From Mycobacterium kyogaense (GTDB lineage Bacteria; Actinomycetota; Actinomycetes; Mycobacteriales; Mycobacteriaceae): DNA of 64,000 nucleotides. Position numbers and translations under genes: made by a program. The stretch is taken from NCBI RefSeq assembly GCF_003254575.1, contig NZ_QJUA01000011.1:1-64000 (forward strand), in the 5' to 3' direction. Numbering within the stretch: position 1 is the stretch's first letter; the number at the start of each line of letters is the position of its first letter. The notes under the pieces were generated by a model. The model saw nothing but the letters and a program-made list of their open reading frames with translations. It was not told the origin of the DNA and ran no database searches. Of this stretch, positions 16,855-26,974 are shown piece by piece.

Positions 16855-17630
16855 AGCTGGTCTCCTGCGCAGACGATTTCGATGCCCTGATCGGTCAGCG
16901 CGGACCGGTCGGTGGCGCTGATCTCCGGGTCCGTGATGAGGGTGTCGACACTGGTGATGGGCGCGAAGCTGACGAAGTCCTCCCGGCCCACCTTGGACGA
17001 ATCCGCGGCGACGACAACGTAATTGGCTGCCCGCACCATGGCGCGCTTGACGGCGGCCTCGTCGCTGTCGGGAGTGGACAGCCCGTGCCGCACGCTGATG
17101 GCGTTGGTGCCGATGAACGCGATGTCCACCCGCAGGGTGTCGAGCACCCGCAGCGTCTGCTCGCCGACGGCGGCCTGGGTGACCCCGCGTACCCGTCCGC
17201 CCAGCAGCTGCAGCGACACCGTGGGCATGGTGGCCAGGCGCGCGGCGATCGGCACGGAGTTGGTGACGACGACGAGTTCGCGATCGGTGGGTAGGTGCGC
17301 GGCGATCCGCATGGTGGTGGTGCCCGCGTCGAGGAGCACGGTCGCGCCGCTGAGCGGGAAGAACTCGGCTGCCGCCGCGGCGATCGCATCCTTGTATTCG
17401 GAGCGGGTGACGTCGCGCTCGCCGACGCCGGGCTCGACGAGGTGCAGCGCCCGCACCGGCACGGCGCCGCCGTGCACCCGTCGCACGATGCCCGCCTTGT
17501 CCAGGACCGCGAGATCGCGACGCACCGTCTCGGTGGTGACGTCGTAGGCCGCGGCGAGCTCGGTCACCGAGGCGCGGCCTTTGGCCATCACCAGCGAGGC
17601 GATCGCCTGCTGACGCTCTTCGGGGTACAT
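16851..17630 (-). CDS. fruR: DeoR-family regulator of the fructose PTS
   Basis: This is a 259-residue protein. An N-terminal DeoR winged helix (about 5-60: VTELAAAYDVTTETVRRDL, then HGGA) is followed by a sugar-phosphate sensor domain with LLDAGTTT and a late FIGTNAIS segment. DeoR regulators of PTS operons usually respond to a sugar phosphate, here probably fructose-1-phosphate. It is the first gene of the fru operon and is divergent from ptsI, so it probably controls both. The inverted repeat at 17697-17710 is the obvious candidate site. Confidence 0.9.
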   Translation of the reverse strand: MYPEERQQAIASLVMAKGRASVTELAAAYDVTTETVRRDLAVLDKAGIVRRVHGGAVPVRALHLVEPGVGERDVTRSEYKDAIAAAAAEFFPLSGATVLLDAGTTTMRIAAHLPTDRELVVVTNSVPIAARLATMPTVSLQLLGGRVRGVTQAAVGEQTLRVLDTLRVDIAFIGTNAISVRHGLSTPDSDEAAVKRAMVRAANYVVVAADSSKVGREDFVSFAPITSVDTLITDPEISATDRSALTDQGIEIVCAGDQL

Positions 17631-17696
17631 GGAGCTCCGTTTGTGTGGGGATATGTGCGATTGGTTGTTGATATGTTTGGTTTTACTCCTGAACGT

Positions 17697-17725
17697 GTTG
17701 ACTTGTCAACGGTTTCTTGTAACCT
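17697..17725 (+). promoter_or_regulatory. ptsI promoter with overlapping operator
   Basis: GTTGAC-TT-GTCAAC (17697-17710) is a perfect 6-bp inverted repeat that contains the -35 element TTGACT. TAACCT (17720-17725) is a fitting -10 at 16 bases. The ptsI ATG begins seven bases after the -10 with no ribosome binding site, so the message is probably leaderless. FruR is the likely ligand of the repeat. Confidence 0.6.
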
Positions 17726-17732
17726 GGTTCAC

Positions 17733-19442
17733 ATGACTGCGACGTCTCTGTCTAGCTCACAGGTCACCGACTCGGCCGCATCCGGCACTGTTCTGCACGG
17801 GGTCCCCGTCGTGACCGGGGTCGCCTACGCACCGGTGATCCGCCCGGGCACGCTGCCCAAGGTCGACGTCGGCGCCCTGCCCGACATCGCGGAGGCCGAC
17901 CGGCCCGCCGAGAAGGAACGCTTCGGCGCGGCCGCCGCCACCGTGGCCACCCGACTGCGCGAGCGCGCCGCGCACGCGACCGGGGCGGCGTCAGAAGTCC
18001 TCGCCGCGACGGCCACCCTCGCGCAGGACCGCGGCTGGCTCGGCGCCGCCGAGAAACGCATCGCCGACGGCGCACCCGCTGTGCGCGCGGTGACCGGCGC
18101 GATCGACCAGTTCGTCGACATGTTCACCAAGCTGGGTGGCCTGATGGCCGAGCGGGTGACCGACCTGCGTGACATCCGCGACCGGGTGATCGCCGAGCTC
18201 AACGGACTGCCCGAACCCGGCGTGCCGCTGCCCGACGAGCCGTCGGTGCTGTGCGCCGAGGACCTCGCCCCCGCCGACACCGCCGGGCTCGATCCCTCAC
18301 TGATCGTCGCGCTCGCCACCACGCTGGGCGGGCCCACCAGCCACACCGCGATCATCGCCCGGCAGTTGGGCATTCCCTGCGTCGTCGCGGTCGCCGGGCT
18401 GGACGACGTGCCCGTGGGCACGACAGTGCTGGTCGACGGCACCCGGGGCACCGTGACCGTGACCCCAGACGAGGCGGAGGCGCGAGCCGCCGTGGACGAC
18501 GCCGCACGCGTGGCCGCCGCGGCCGCCGGGTGGACGGGACCGGGCGCGACGGCCGACGGCCATCAGGTCGCGGTGCTGGCCAACGTGCAGGACGGTGCTG
18601 CTGCCCGCGCCGCACGCGAGACCCCGGCCGAGGGCGTGGGGTTGTTCCGGACCGAACTGTGCTTCCTGAACACCGATGCCGAGCCCACCGTCGACGAGCA
18701 GGCGCAGATCTATGGCGAGGTGCTCGACGCGTTCGCCGGCCACAAGGTGGTGATCCGCACGCTCGACGCCGGCTCGGACAAGCCGCTGAAGTTCGCCGGC
18801 CACCCCGACGAGGCCAACCCGGCGCTCGGCGTGCGCGGCATCCGGATCGCCGAGAACAACCCCGGCCTGCTGGCCAACCAGCTCGACGCGATCGCCGCTG
18901 CTGCGGAGCGCACCGGCCAGCAGCCCTGGGTGATGGCGCCGATGATCGCGACCGCCTTGGAGGCGCAGAACTTCGCCGAGCAGGTGCGCAGCCGCGGCCT
19001 CACCCCCGGCGTCATGATCGAGGTGCCGGCCGCAGCATTGCTGGCCGACCGCATCCTCGAACACGTCGACTTCCTGTCGATCGGCACCAACGACCTCGCG
19101 CAGTACACGATGGCTGCCGACCGGATGTCCGCCGATCTGGCCACTCTCACCGACCCGTGGCAGCCCGCCGTCGTGGCCTTGGTGGCGATGGCCGTGCGCG
19201 CCGGAGCGACCGCGGGCAAGCCAGTCGGAGTGTGCGGCGAGGCCGCGGCCGACCCGCTACTCGCGTGTGTGCTCACCGGCCTGGGCGTGACGTCCCTGTC
19301 CGCAGCGGCCGCGGCAGTGCAGGGTGTGGGCGCGAAACTCGCACAGGTGACGCTCGAGCAGTGCCGTGACGCCGCCGACGCCGTGCTGGCCACCGCTAGT
19401 GCCGCCGAGGCGCGGGCCGCCGCGCTCGAGGTGCTGGGCTGA
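17733..19442 (+). CDS. ptsI: PTS enzyme I
   Basis: This is a 569-residue phosphoenolpyruvate-protein phosphotransferase. The phosphohistidine is His204 in GGPTSHTAIIARQLGIP. The C-terminal PEP-binding barrel has FRTELCFLN, GSDKPLKF, the SIGTNDLAQYTMA segment and the late GVCGEAA motif. It starts the phosphate relay to HPr and FruA. The ATG at 17733 directly opens the N-terminal domain. The frame is open far upstream, but only antisense to fruR. It is divergent from the fru operon. Confidence 0.95.
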   Translation: MTATSLSSSQVTDSAASGTVLHGVPVVTGVAYAPVIRPGTLPKVDVGALPDIAEADRPAEKERFGAAAATVATRLRERAAHATGAASEVLAATATLAQDRGWLGAAEKRIADGAPAVRAVTGAIDQFVDMFTKLGGLMAERVTDLRDIRDRVIAELNGLPEPGVPLPDEPSVLCAEDLAPADTAGLDPSLIVALATTLGGPTSHTAIIARQLGIPCVVAVAGLDDVPVGTTVLVDGTRGTVTVTPDEAEARAAVDDAARVAAAAAGWTGPGATADGHQVAVLANVQDGAAARAARETPAEGVGLFRTELCFLNTDAEPTVDEQAQIYGEVLDAFAGHKVVIRTLDAGSDKPLKFAGHPDEANPALGVRGIRIAENNPGLLANQLDAIAAAAERTGQQPWVMAPMIATALEAQNFAEQVRSRGLTPGVMIEVPAAALLADRILEHVDFLSIGTNDLAQYTMAADRMSADLATLTDPWQPAVVALVAMAVRAGATAGKPVGVCGEAAADPLLACVLTGLGVTSLSAAAAAVQGVGAKLAQVTLEQCRDAADAVLATASAAEARAAALEVLG

Positions 19443-19550
19443 CGCCTGGTGTGCGTCCAGAGCGCCGATCAGGCGGATTGCGCGACCTGAGTGCACACCA
19501 GAGGCGCCGACGCCAGGAATGAATCGGACTGCGGTCCGGTTGAGAAGGAC

Positions 19551-20525
19551 ATGCCCGCAATTACAGCCGACACCCTGACTCTGCCCCGGTTGTCCGGACC
19601 GACGCCCGCCGACACCGAACGTCCCGTGCGCTCGGTGACCACCGGCCCCGGCGGCTACGAGGGGGAGGGCTTTCCCGTCGTCCGAGCCTTCGCCGGCGTC
19701 AACGCCCGCGACCTCGACCCGTTCGTCCACATGGACCAGATGGGGGAGGTGGAGTACCAGCCCGGCGAGCCCCGCGGCACCGACTGGCACCCCCACCGCG
19801 GCTTCGAGACCGTCACCTACATGATCGACGGCCGCTTCGCCCACCAGGACTCGCACGGGGGCGGCGGCATGATCACCGACGGCGCCACCCAGTGGATGAC
19901 CGCGGGCTCCGGCATCCTGCACATCGAGACCCCGCCGGCCGAACTGGTCGAGAGCGGCGGCCTCTTCCACGGCATCCAGCTGTGGGTGAACCTGCCCCGC
20001 AGCGACAAGTTCGCTGCCCCCAAGTACCAGTCCATCGAGGGCCCGCAGGTCGGTCTGGTCGCCTCCGAGGACGGCGGTGCGCTGGTCCGCGTGATCGCCG
20101 GCGACATCGGCGGGCACGCCGGCCCGGGAGCCACCCACACCCCGATCACGTTGGCGCACGCCACCGTTGCGCCCGGCGCCCAGCTCGACGTGCCGTGGAA
20201 CCGCGACTTCAACGCGCTCGTCTACGTATTGTCGGGCCGCGGTTCAGTCGGCCCCGTCGGCCATCCGATCGAACAGGGGCAGCTCGCGGTCCTCGGCCCC
20301 GGCGACCGCATCACCGTCTCCGCTGCACCCACCCAGGACGCGCATCGTCCCGCGCTGGAGGTGCTGCTGCTCGGCGGCCGCCCGCTGCGGGAACCGGTGT
20401 TCCAGTACGGCCCCTTCGTGATGAATTCGAAGTCCGAGCTCATCGCGGCGGTCGAGGACTTCAACGCCGGCCGGTTCGGGACCATCCCGCCGGACGCGCT
20501 GACGCCGCATCGGTCAACCCGCTGA
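19551..20525 (+). CDS. Pirin-family protein
   Basis: This is a 324-residue bicupin of the pirin family. The N-terminal cupin holds the metal-binding pattern (DWHPHRGFETVTYMIDG, then HQDSHG, later HIETP). The C-terminal pirin_C part has the VFQYGPFVMN segment. Bacterial pirins can act as quercetin dioxygenases or as redox regulators, and the substrate here cannot be told. The ATG at 19551 follows AGAAGGA directly upstream. Its last 12 bases overlap the end of the convergent FUSC gene. Confidence 0.88.
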   Translation: MPAITADTLTLPRLSGPTPADTERPVRSVTTGPGGYEGEGFPVVRAFAGVNARDLDPFVHMDQMGEVEYQPGEPRGTDWHPHRGFETVTYMIDGRFAHQDSHGGGGMITDGATQWMTAGSGILHIETPPAELVESGGLFHGIQLWVNLPRSDKFAAPKYQSIEGPQVGLVASEDGGALVRVIAGDIGGHAGPGATHTPITLAHATVAPGAQLDVPWNRDFNALVYVLSGRGSVGPVGHPIEQGQLAVLGPGDRITVSAAPTQDAHRPALEVLLLGGRPLREPVFQYGPFVMNSKSELIAAVEDFNAGRFGTIPPDALTPHRSTR

Positions 20526-22667
20526 CGCCGGGTAGATCAGCTCCAGTTCGCCCAGCAGGGCGGCGACGGTGAGCAACGGCAGCGCCGCCGAGATGCCGAG
20601 ATCGTTGTCCGCGGCCTTCTCGCGCATCTCGCTCCTCAGCGCCCGCACGAAGTCGTCGCTGACCGGTGGCGGCGAACTGGCCGTGCCGCCGAGCACTCGA
20701 TCGCGGATCGCCTCGGCGTGCGACTCCACGACCTCGCGCACCGCCGGGTACGCCGCGAGCGGCGGCGGCGTCGGAATGTCGGCGATCAGATCGGCCGCGG
20801 CGCGCAGCCGGATCGCCCGGTGGAACGACCGCACCACCGGAGCCCGGAAATCTGAGTCGCCACCGCCCTCCGAAAGATATTGCCGCACAGCATCATCGAT
20901 GACACGGGAGGCTGCCAGCGCGCGATGGCTCAGCGTGGCCACCTCGTCGTTGCGTTCTTCGAACGCGCCGCGGGTGATGCGCAGCACGGCCGCCCACAGG
21001 TAGCCGGCGAAAACCGCCCGCGCCGAATCGATCGCCCGGGTCACCGACGCCGTCGCGCCCCGCGGCCACAGCAGCACCGACACGATTACTCCGACCAGCG
21101 CGCCGACGATCACGTCCTCGACCCGGATCAGCCCGACCTGCCACCCCGTGGGCACGATCAGGTTGAAGAAGATCAGCACCATCATCGTGAACGCGGCCTG
21201 CGCGGCGGTGAACGAGGCGATCTCGGGAACGTAGGCCGAGCCGAACACCGCGAGCGGCATCAGCACCCACAGCACGACTGGATCCACCCCGACCAGACCG
21301 ATCAGCAGGGCGCCGAGCAGGAACCCGATCGCCGTCCCCGTCACCGCCCGCCAGACCCGTGTCCCGGTGGACAGAGCGCTGCTGCGCAACACCGACAGTG
21401 CCCCCAGCACCACCCAGAACCCGTGCTCGACGGGGAAGATGTGCGTGACAGCCACCGCGATGGCCAACCCGAGGCCGGTGCGGACGCTGTTGCGTACCGC
21501 CACCGCGCGATTGGCGAGGAAACCAGAGGTGATCTGCGCCGCCGCCGCGGCTTCCGGGAGCAGCCGGTCCGACGCACCGGTCGGCGGCAGGCGTAACCCG
21601 AGGGCGCGGGCCCACACGGGGCGCGCGTCTGCCGCCGCGGCGGCGGCGATGATGCGCCCCGTCGCGCCGATCGTGGCGGCGATGGTGCGCCGCCGCAACA
21701 ACGCACGGCCCAACGCGACGGCGCAGTCGTCGTCGGGAGCGCTGAGGATCTCGTCGAGGTCTTCCCGCCAGCGACCCCGCGCGGTGGTGCGCAGCACCTC
21801 GAGCGCTGCGTCCAATTCCATGCGAGCCACGTCCCTGGCGGGCCGGCGCGAGATCCGCAGCACGGCCGCGGCGCACCGCAGCACATGCACCACCGCTTTC
21901 CGGTCGCGCAGCGTGACCCCGGGGTCCTGCCCCACCCGATCGGACACCCACTCGAGGTCGTCGACCACCCGGACCAACGCCCTGCTGCCTGCGGTCAATC
22001 CGACCGGCCGAAAATCGGCCCCCAGGAACGTCTCCCGCAGCCGGTCCATCGCGCGGCGCACATCGCCCGGGCTCGCCGTGCCCTCGATCCGGTCGGCCAG
22101 CGTGTGGCACGCCCGCGCGGCGCGCCTCCGCAACTGCCCGTGATGGCGCGGCGGCAGGACGAACAGAGCCGCGGGCACGCAGACGGCCAGGGCGATCGCC
22201 CAGCCCGCCAGTCGCTCACCGATCGGCCCGGGCGGCGTGCAGGCCGGCAACACGAACGTCAGCAGCGTGGCCCGCTGCCCGGCCGCGACCGTCTCGCTCA
22301 ACACCCCCGAGAACGTCACCGCCACACCGAGGGCGAACATCAGTGCCACCGCAGGCCACGGATACGGCGCGATCAGCGTGCCCAGCGTGATCAGCACGAA
22401 CCCGTTGAGGCCCAGGCCCGCATAGGCCACGGCACGGTTCTGCCGATTGCCCGGGAAATCGGAGAACACCAGCAGCGCGACAGAACCGAACAGCGTGAAC
22501 AGCGCCGTCTGCGGGTTCCCGCCGCCGACCAGGAAGCTCGTACCCGCGGCGATCGGCACCACCGTCGCCGCCCGCACAGCCCGACGCAGCGCATCGTTGT
22601 CCGGATCGCGCTGATGCATCCGGCGAACGATGCGGGCGCGTACGTCGAGCGTCGGCGCAGTCGTCAA
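20514..22667 (-). CDS. FUSC-family membrane protein (aromatic acid exporter-like)
   Basis: This is a 717-residue protein. It has two membrane blocks (about 30-170 and 370-510) and soluble helical regions after each. This is the duplicated layout of the FUSC/YccC/AaeB family. The second block contains WVVLGALSVLRSSALSTGTR, a family-like segment. Such proteins export aromatic acids or similar amphiphiles, and the substrate here is unknown. The TTG start overlaps the stop of the upstream membrane gene (TTGA). It is probably co-transcribed with the membrane gene and the TetR upstream, which would be its regulator. Confidence 0.82.
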   Translation of the reverse strand: MTTAPTLDVRARIVRRMHQRDPDNDALRRAVRAATVVPIAAGTSFLVGGGNPQTALFTLFGSVALLVFSDFPGNRQNRAVAYAGLGLNGFVLITLGTLIAPYPWPAVALMFALGVAVTFSGVLSETVAAGQRATLLTFVLPACTPPGPIGERLAGWAIALAVCVPAALFVLPPRHHGQLRRRAARACHTLADRIEGTASPGDVRRAMDRLRETFLGADFRPVGLTAGSRALVRVVDDLEWVSDRVGQDPGVTLRDRKAVVHVLRCAAAVLRISRRPARDVARMELDAALEVLRTTARGRWREDLDEILSAPDDDCAVALGRALLRRRTIAATIGATGRIIAAAAAADARPVWARALGLRLPPTGASDRLLPEAAAAAQITSGFLANRAVAVRNSVRTGLGLAIAVAVTHIFPVEHGFWVVLGALSVLRSSALSTGTRVWRAVTGTAIGFLLGALLIGLVGVDPVVLWVLMPLAVFGSAYVPEIASFTAAQAAFTMMVLIFFNLIVPTGWQVGLIRVEDVIVGALVGVIVSVLLWPRGATASVTRAIDSARAVFAGYLWAAVLRITRGAFEERNDEVATLSHRALAASRVIDDAVRQYLSEGGGDSDFRAPVVRSFHRAIRLRAAADLIADIPTPPPLAAYPAVREVVESHAEAIRDRVLGGTASSPPPVSDDFVRALRSEMREKAADNDLGISAALPLLTVAALLGELELIYPASAG

Positions 22668-23185
22668 TGCGCGAGCACCTTGACGGCGATGACGAGCAGG
22701 CCGACCGCGACCAGGGTGGCGACGGTGAGGATTTGCTGCCACCAGGGCAACCGGGTGCGGCGCACCGCCAGCAACGCGATCAACCCGAGCTCGCCGACGA
22801 GGATCCATTTCGCGACCCACATGGCGGTGTCGGTGTCGAGAAGCCCGAATCCGGCGGTCGCCAGCGCCGCCAGAGGCAGCGCCGCGGCCTGCAGGATCTG
22901 CCCCGACGCCTGCAGGATCCGCCAGCGCTCCATACCGTGCGGCGCCTGCTCGTGCACGGCCAGGTGAGCGACCCAGTCGGCCAACAGGCTGGCCGCCCAC
23001 AACCCACCCATCGTCACCGCGACGTCGAGCATCCGGGCCCAGCCGCTGGTGTCGTCTTCGGTGTAGCGCGTCAGCACCACCAGCGTGGCGAGACACGAGA
23101 TGGCCCCGTAGAGACGCTCCCGCAGCATCGCCACGACATGCTCGACGGGCGCCTCCTCGACCTCGCTGCCGGCCGTTTCAGTCAC
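22664..23185 (-). CDS. Small integral membrane protein
   Basis: This is a 173-residue protein that I do not recognise. It has a charged N-terminus and about four membrane spans (roughly 32-50, 65-85, 105-125, 150-172). The GTG start overlaps the end of the TetR gene by eight bases, and its stop overlaps the FUSC start. It therefore sits in a tight three-gene operon, TetR-membrane protein-FUSC, and may be a partner of the transporter. Confidence 0.75.
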   Translation of the reverse strand: MTETAGSEVEEAPVEHVVAMLRERLYGAISCLATLVVLTRYTEDDTSGWARMLDVAVTMGGLWAASLLADWVAHLAVHEQAPHGMERWRILQASGQILQAAALPLAALATAGFGLLDTDTAMWVAKWILVGELGLIALLAVRRTRLPWWQQILTVATLVAVGLLVIAVKVLAH

Positions 23186-23741
23186 TGTCGGGCACCGACG
23201 CGAACCGCCCGGCATCCAAACTCTCGAGCAATTGGGTCACCAGCCACTCCAATCCCTCCGGGTCGCGCGGCAGAAGCGCCTGCTCGTACCCGACGAGCAG
23301 GTAGATCGACCACGATGCGAACAGCTCAGCCTGCCGTCTGTGCCCCAATACTTGCAAAGCCGACTCGAACACCGCGTCGAAACGGTGACGGTCCACCGCG
23401 GCCTGAGTGTCGCGCACGAGCGGATCGATCGACCCCCACACGCGGATCGCCGACTCTGCGCCGTGCGGCAAAGTCAACCCGCCCTCGATCAGCCGGTCCA
23501 GCCGGCGCCGCGGATCGGGATCGTCGCCCACCTCTTCGACGCGGACCGTCATCCTGTCCCGCCAGTCCGTGACGAGCTGACGCGTGTACTCCGACCAGCT
23601 GGCGAAGTGGTGGTAGAACGACCCGCTGGTGACGCCGAGCCGATTGCACACCGATGCCAGCTTCAGCCCGCCGTACCCGGATTCGGCCAGCACGTCGAAC
23701 CCCGCCTGAAAAAACAATTCCCGTGACCCCGTTGCCCCCAT
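23178..23741 (-). CDS. TetR-family regulator of the FUSC operon
   Basis: This is a 187-residue protein. The N-terminal helix-turn-helix reads GYGGLKLASVCNRLGVTSGSFYHHF. The C-terminal domain is helical. ATG at 23741 (MGATGSRELFFQ) was chosen over a TTG two codons upstream. It heads the operon with the membrane protein and FUSC transporter, so local control of efflux is the natural inference. Confidence 0.85.
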   Translation of the reverse strand: MGATGSRELFFQAGFDVLAESGYGGLKLASVCNRLGVTSGSFYHHFASWSEYTRQLVTDWRDRMTVRVEEVGDDPDPRRRLDRLIEGGLTLPHGAESAIRVWGSIDPLVRDTQAAVDRHRFDAVFESALQVLGHRRQAELFASWSIYLLVGYEQALLPRDPEGLEWLVTQLLESLDAGRFASVPDSD

Positions 23742-23880
23742 GTTCAAACTCTAATTCGACTCGCGCGTACATGACCGCCGTGACCCGGAGAATGTGGTCC
23801 GTAGTTTGCTCGAATCGGCACTGCGGGGCTGAAAAAGACGGCGTGCCGGTACTGCCGGTGACGTGTGGCACAATTTCGGG

Positions 23881-24516
23881 GTGCCTTACACGGCGAGTAG
23901 AGGCCCAGGTCGTCCCCCCGCGGCGAAGGCCGCCGAGACGCGGGAGCGCATTCTGCTGGCCGCGCGCGAGGTGTTCAGCGAGCTCGGATACGACGCCGCG
24001 ACGTTCCAGGCGATCGCCGTCCGGGCCGATCTGACCCGACCAGCCATCAATCACTACTTTGCCAGCAAGCGTGTGTTGTGGGGCGAAGTCGTCGAGCAGA
24101 CCAACGCGACGATCATCAGCACCGGAGTCTCGCGCGCCCGCGAACGCACCGGCCTGGTCGACCGGCTGGCGGCCTTTCTCGCAGCCACCACGCAGGTCGA
24201 CACCGAGGATCGCTCCGCGGCGGCGTTCCTGGTCACCTCGGTGTTGGAGACCCAGCGTCATCCCGAGCTGGTCAGCGATGACCACGATCCGCTGAAGAAC
24301 TCGCGCTCCTTCGTTGCGTGGGCGGTCGGCGACGCGATCGCTCGGGGGGAGCTCAGCTCCGACACCGACGTCGACCACCTGGTCGAGATGCTGGTCGCGG
24401 TGCTGTGGGGCATGGGCTTCTACGCGGGATTCGTCGGGGACCGGGCGGCGCTCGGCGCCGTCGTCCACAAGCTCGAGCTCCTGCTCGCCAACAAGCTGTG
24501 GCATCTCGGTTCCTAG
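23881..24516 (+). CDS. TetR-family regulator (Rv0144-like position)
   Basis: This is a 211-residue protein from the GTG at 23881. The N-terminus is basic (SRGPGRPPAAK). The helix-turn-helix reads YDAATFQAIAVRADLTRPAINHYF, followed by a helical effector domain. The frame extends to 23863, but the GTG gives the usual start of the family. CACAAT at 23869-23874 could be a -10 with the GTG at or near the transcript start. The next gene is a TIGR00027 methyltransferase, as with Rv0144 and Rv0146. Confidence 0.83.
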   Translation: MPYTASRGPGRPPAAKAAETRERILLAAREVFSELGYDAATFQAIAVRADLTRPAINHYFASKRVLWGEVVEQTNATIISTGVSRARERTGLVDRLAAFLAATTQVDTEDRSAAAFLVTSVLETQRHPELVSDDHDPLKNSRSFVAWAVGDAIARGELSSDTDVDHLVEMLVAVLWGMGFYAGFVGDRAALGAVVHKLELLLANKLWHLGS

Positions 24517-24525
24517 AACCGGCGT

Positions 24526-25481
<956 letters not shown>

Positions 25482-25493
25482 GCGGCCTGTTCA

Positions 25494-25509
25494 CCAACTG
25501 GATGGTTGG
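25494..25509. promoter_or_regulatory. CCAAC/GTTGG inverted repeat before the dehydrogenase operon
   Basis: CCAAC (25494-25498) and GTTGG (25505-25509) form an inverted repeat with a six-base spacer, between the methyltransferase stop and the aldehyde dehydrogenase start. It fits a TetR-type operator. A related ACCAAC motif precedes the TetR gene at 45975. Confidence 0.4.
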
Positions 25510-25552
25510 CTACGATTCGGGGTACTCGCCGGTCAGACCAAGGAGACCCTTC

Positions 25553-26962
25553 ATGACCACCGATTCCGCCGTGCCCGTCGACCTGGGCGCCGACACCCCC
25601 GACATCGCGGCCACCGTCCGCCGGCTCCGCGACACCTTCGCCTCCGGCCGCACCCGCAGCGTCGAATGGCGCAAACAGCAGCTGCAAGCGCTCGAACGGT
25701 TGATGACCGAGAACGAGGCGGCGATCGCCGACGCGCTGGCCAAAGACCTGGACCGCAAGCCGTTCGAGGCGTGGCTGGCCGACGTCGCCAGCACCGCCGG
25801 TGAGGCTGCTTCGGCCGCCAAGAGCGTCGGCAAGTGGATGAAGCGCCGCTACCGGATGTTGGAGTTCTCCCAGCTGCCCGGCCGCGGCTGGGTCGAGTAC
25901 GAGCCGTACGGCACCGTGCTGATCATCGGCGCATGGAACTTCCCGTTCGCGCTGACACTGGGCCCCGCCGTCGGCGCCATCGCGGCCGGAAACGCGGTGG
26001 TGCTCAAGCCGTCGGAGATCGCACCGGCGTCGTCGGCGCTGATGGCCGAGCTGGTGCCGCGGTACCTCGACAACGACGCGATCGCGGTCATCGAGGGCGA
26101 CGGTGTGGTCAGCCAGGAGCTCATCGAGCAGGGCTTCGACTACCTGCTGTTCACCGGCGGCACCGAGATCGGCCGCAAGGTCTACGAGAGCGCCGCCGCC
26201 CACCTGACCCCGGTGACGCTCGAACTCGGTGGCAAGAGCCCGGTGATCGTGTCGGCCGATGCCGACATCGACGTCGCCGCCAAGCGCATCGCCTGGACCA
26301 AGCTGATCAACTCCGGGCAGATCTGCATCGCACCGGACTACGTGCTCGCCGAGGCGTCCATCCGCGACCAGCTGGTCGACAAACTGCGCGATGCCGTCAA
26401 CGAGTTCGAGGCCGGTAACCCCGGCGGCAAGCGCATCGTCAACGAGCGCCACTTCAACCGGCTGGTCAACGCGCTGGCGGCCACCAAGGGCAACGTGGCG
26501 GTGGGCGGCGGCTCGAGTGCCGCCGACATCAGGATCCAGCCGACGGTCGTCGTCGATCCCGACCCCGCCGAGCCGCTGATGACCGACGAGATCTTCGGTC
26601 CGATCCTGCCCGTGGTCACCGTCGGATCCCTGGACGAGGCAATCACTTTCGTCAATGCGCGGCCCAAGCCGCTGGCGGCCTATCTGTTCACCAAGACCAA
26701 AGCCGTGCGGGAGCGCGTGATCCGTGACGTCGCCGCCGGCGGCATGGTGATCAACCACCTGCTGTTCCACTTCGCCACCCACAAGCTGCCGTTCGGCGGC
26801 GTCGGCCCGTCCGGCATGGGCGCCTACCACGGCAAGTACGGCTTCGAGACGTTCAGCCACCGCAAGACGGTGATGACCAAGACGACCCGACCCGACGTCG
26901 GCGGCTTCATCTATCCCCCGTATACAGAGAAGGCTTGGAAGCTCGCCCGTCGGTTGTTCTGA
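25553..26962 (+). CDS. Aldehyde dehydrogenase (Rv0147-like)
   Basis: This is a 469-residue NAD(P)-dependent aldehyde dehydrogenase of the class 3 size. It has IIGAWNFPF in the cofactor domain, the general base Glu224 (LELGGKSP), and the catalytic Cys258 (NSGQICIAPDY). Class 3 enzymes often oxidise medium- and long-chain or aromatic aldehydes. A strong AAGGAG (25540-25545) sets the ATG at 25553. It heads a run with an SDR and a quinone oxidoreductase. The C-terminal region (PPYTEKAWKLARRLF) is basic, as in membrane-associated class 3 enzymes. Confidence 0.93.
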   Translation: MTTDSAVPVDLGADTPDIAATVRRLRDTFASGRTRSVEWRKQQLQALERLMTENEAAIADALAKDLDRKPFEAWLADVASTAGEAASAAKSVGKWMKRRYRMLEFSQLPGRGWVEYEPYGTVLIIGAWNFPFALTLGPAVGAIAAGNAVVLKPSEIAPASSALMAELVPRYLDNDAIAVIEGDGVVSQELIEQGFDYLLFTGGTEIGRKVYESAAAHLTPVTLELGGKSPVIVSADADIDVAAKRIAWTKLINSGQICIAPDYVLAEASIRDQLVDKLRDAVNEFEAGNPGGKRIVNERHFNRLVNALAATKGNVAVGGGSSAADIRIQPTVVVDPDPAEPLMTDEIFGPILPVVTVGSLDEAITFVNARPKPLAAYLFTKTKAVRERVIRDVAAGGMVINHLLFHFATHKLPFGGVGPSGMGAYHGKYGFETFSHRKTVMTKTTRPDVGGFIYPPYTEKAWKLARRLF

Positions 26963-26974
26963 AAGGGGATAGAC

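Noticed and set aside
17295..17732. Upstream extension of enzyme I
   Set aside because: It is antisense to fruR. The family domain starts at ATG 17733 and the promoter elements lie inside the extension.
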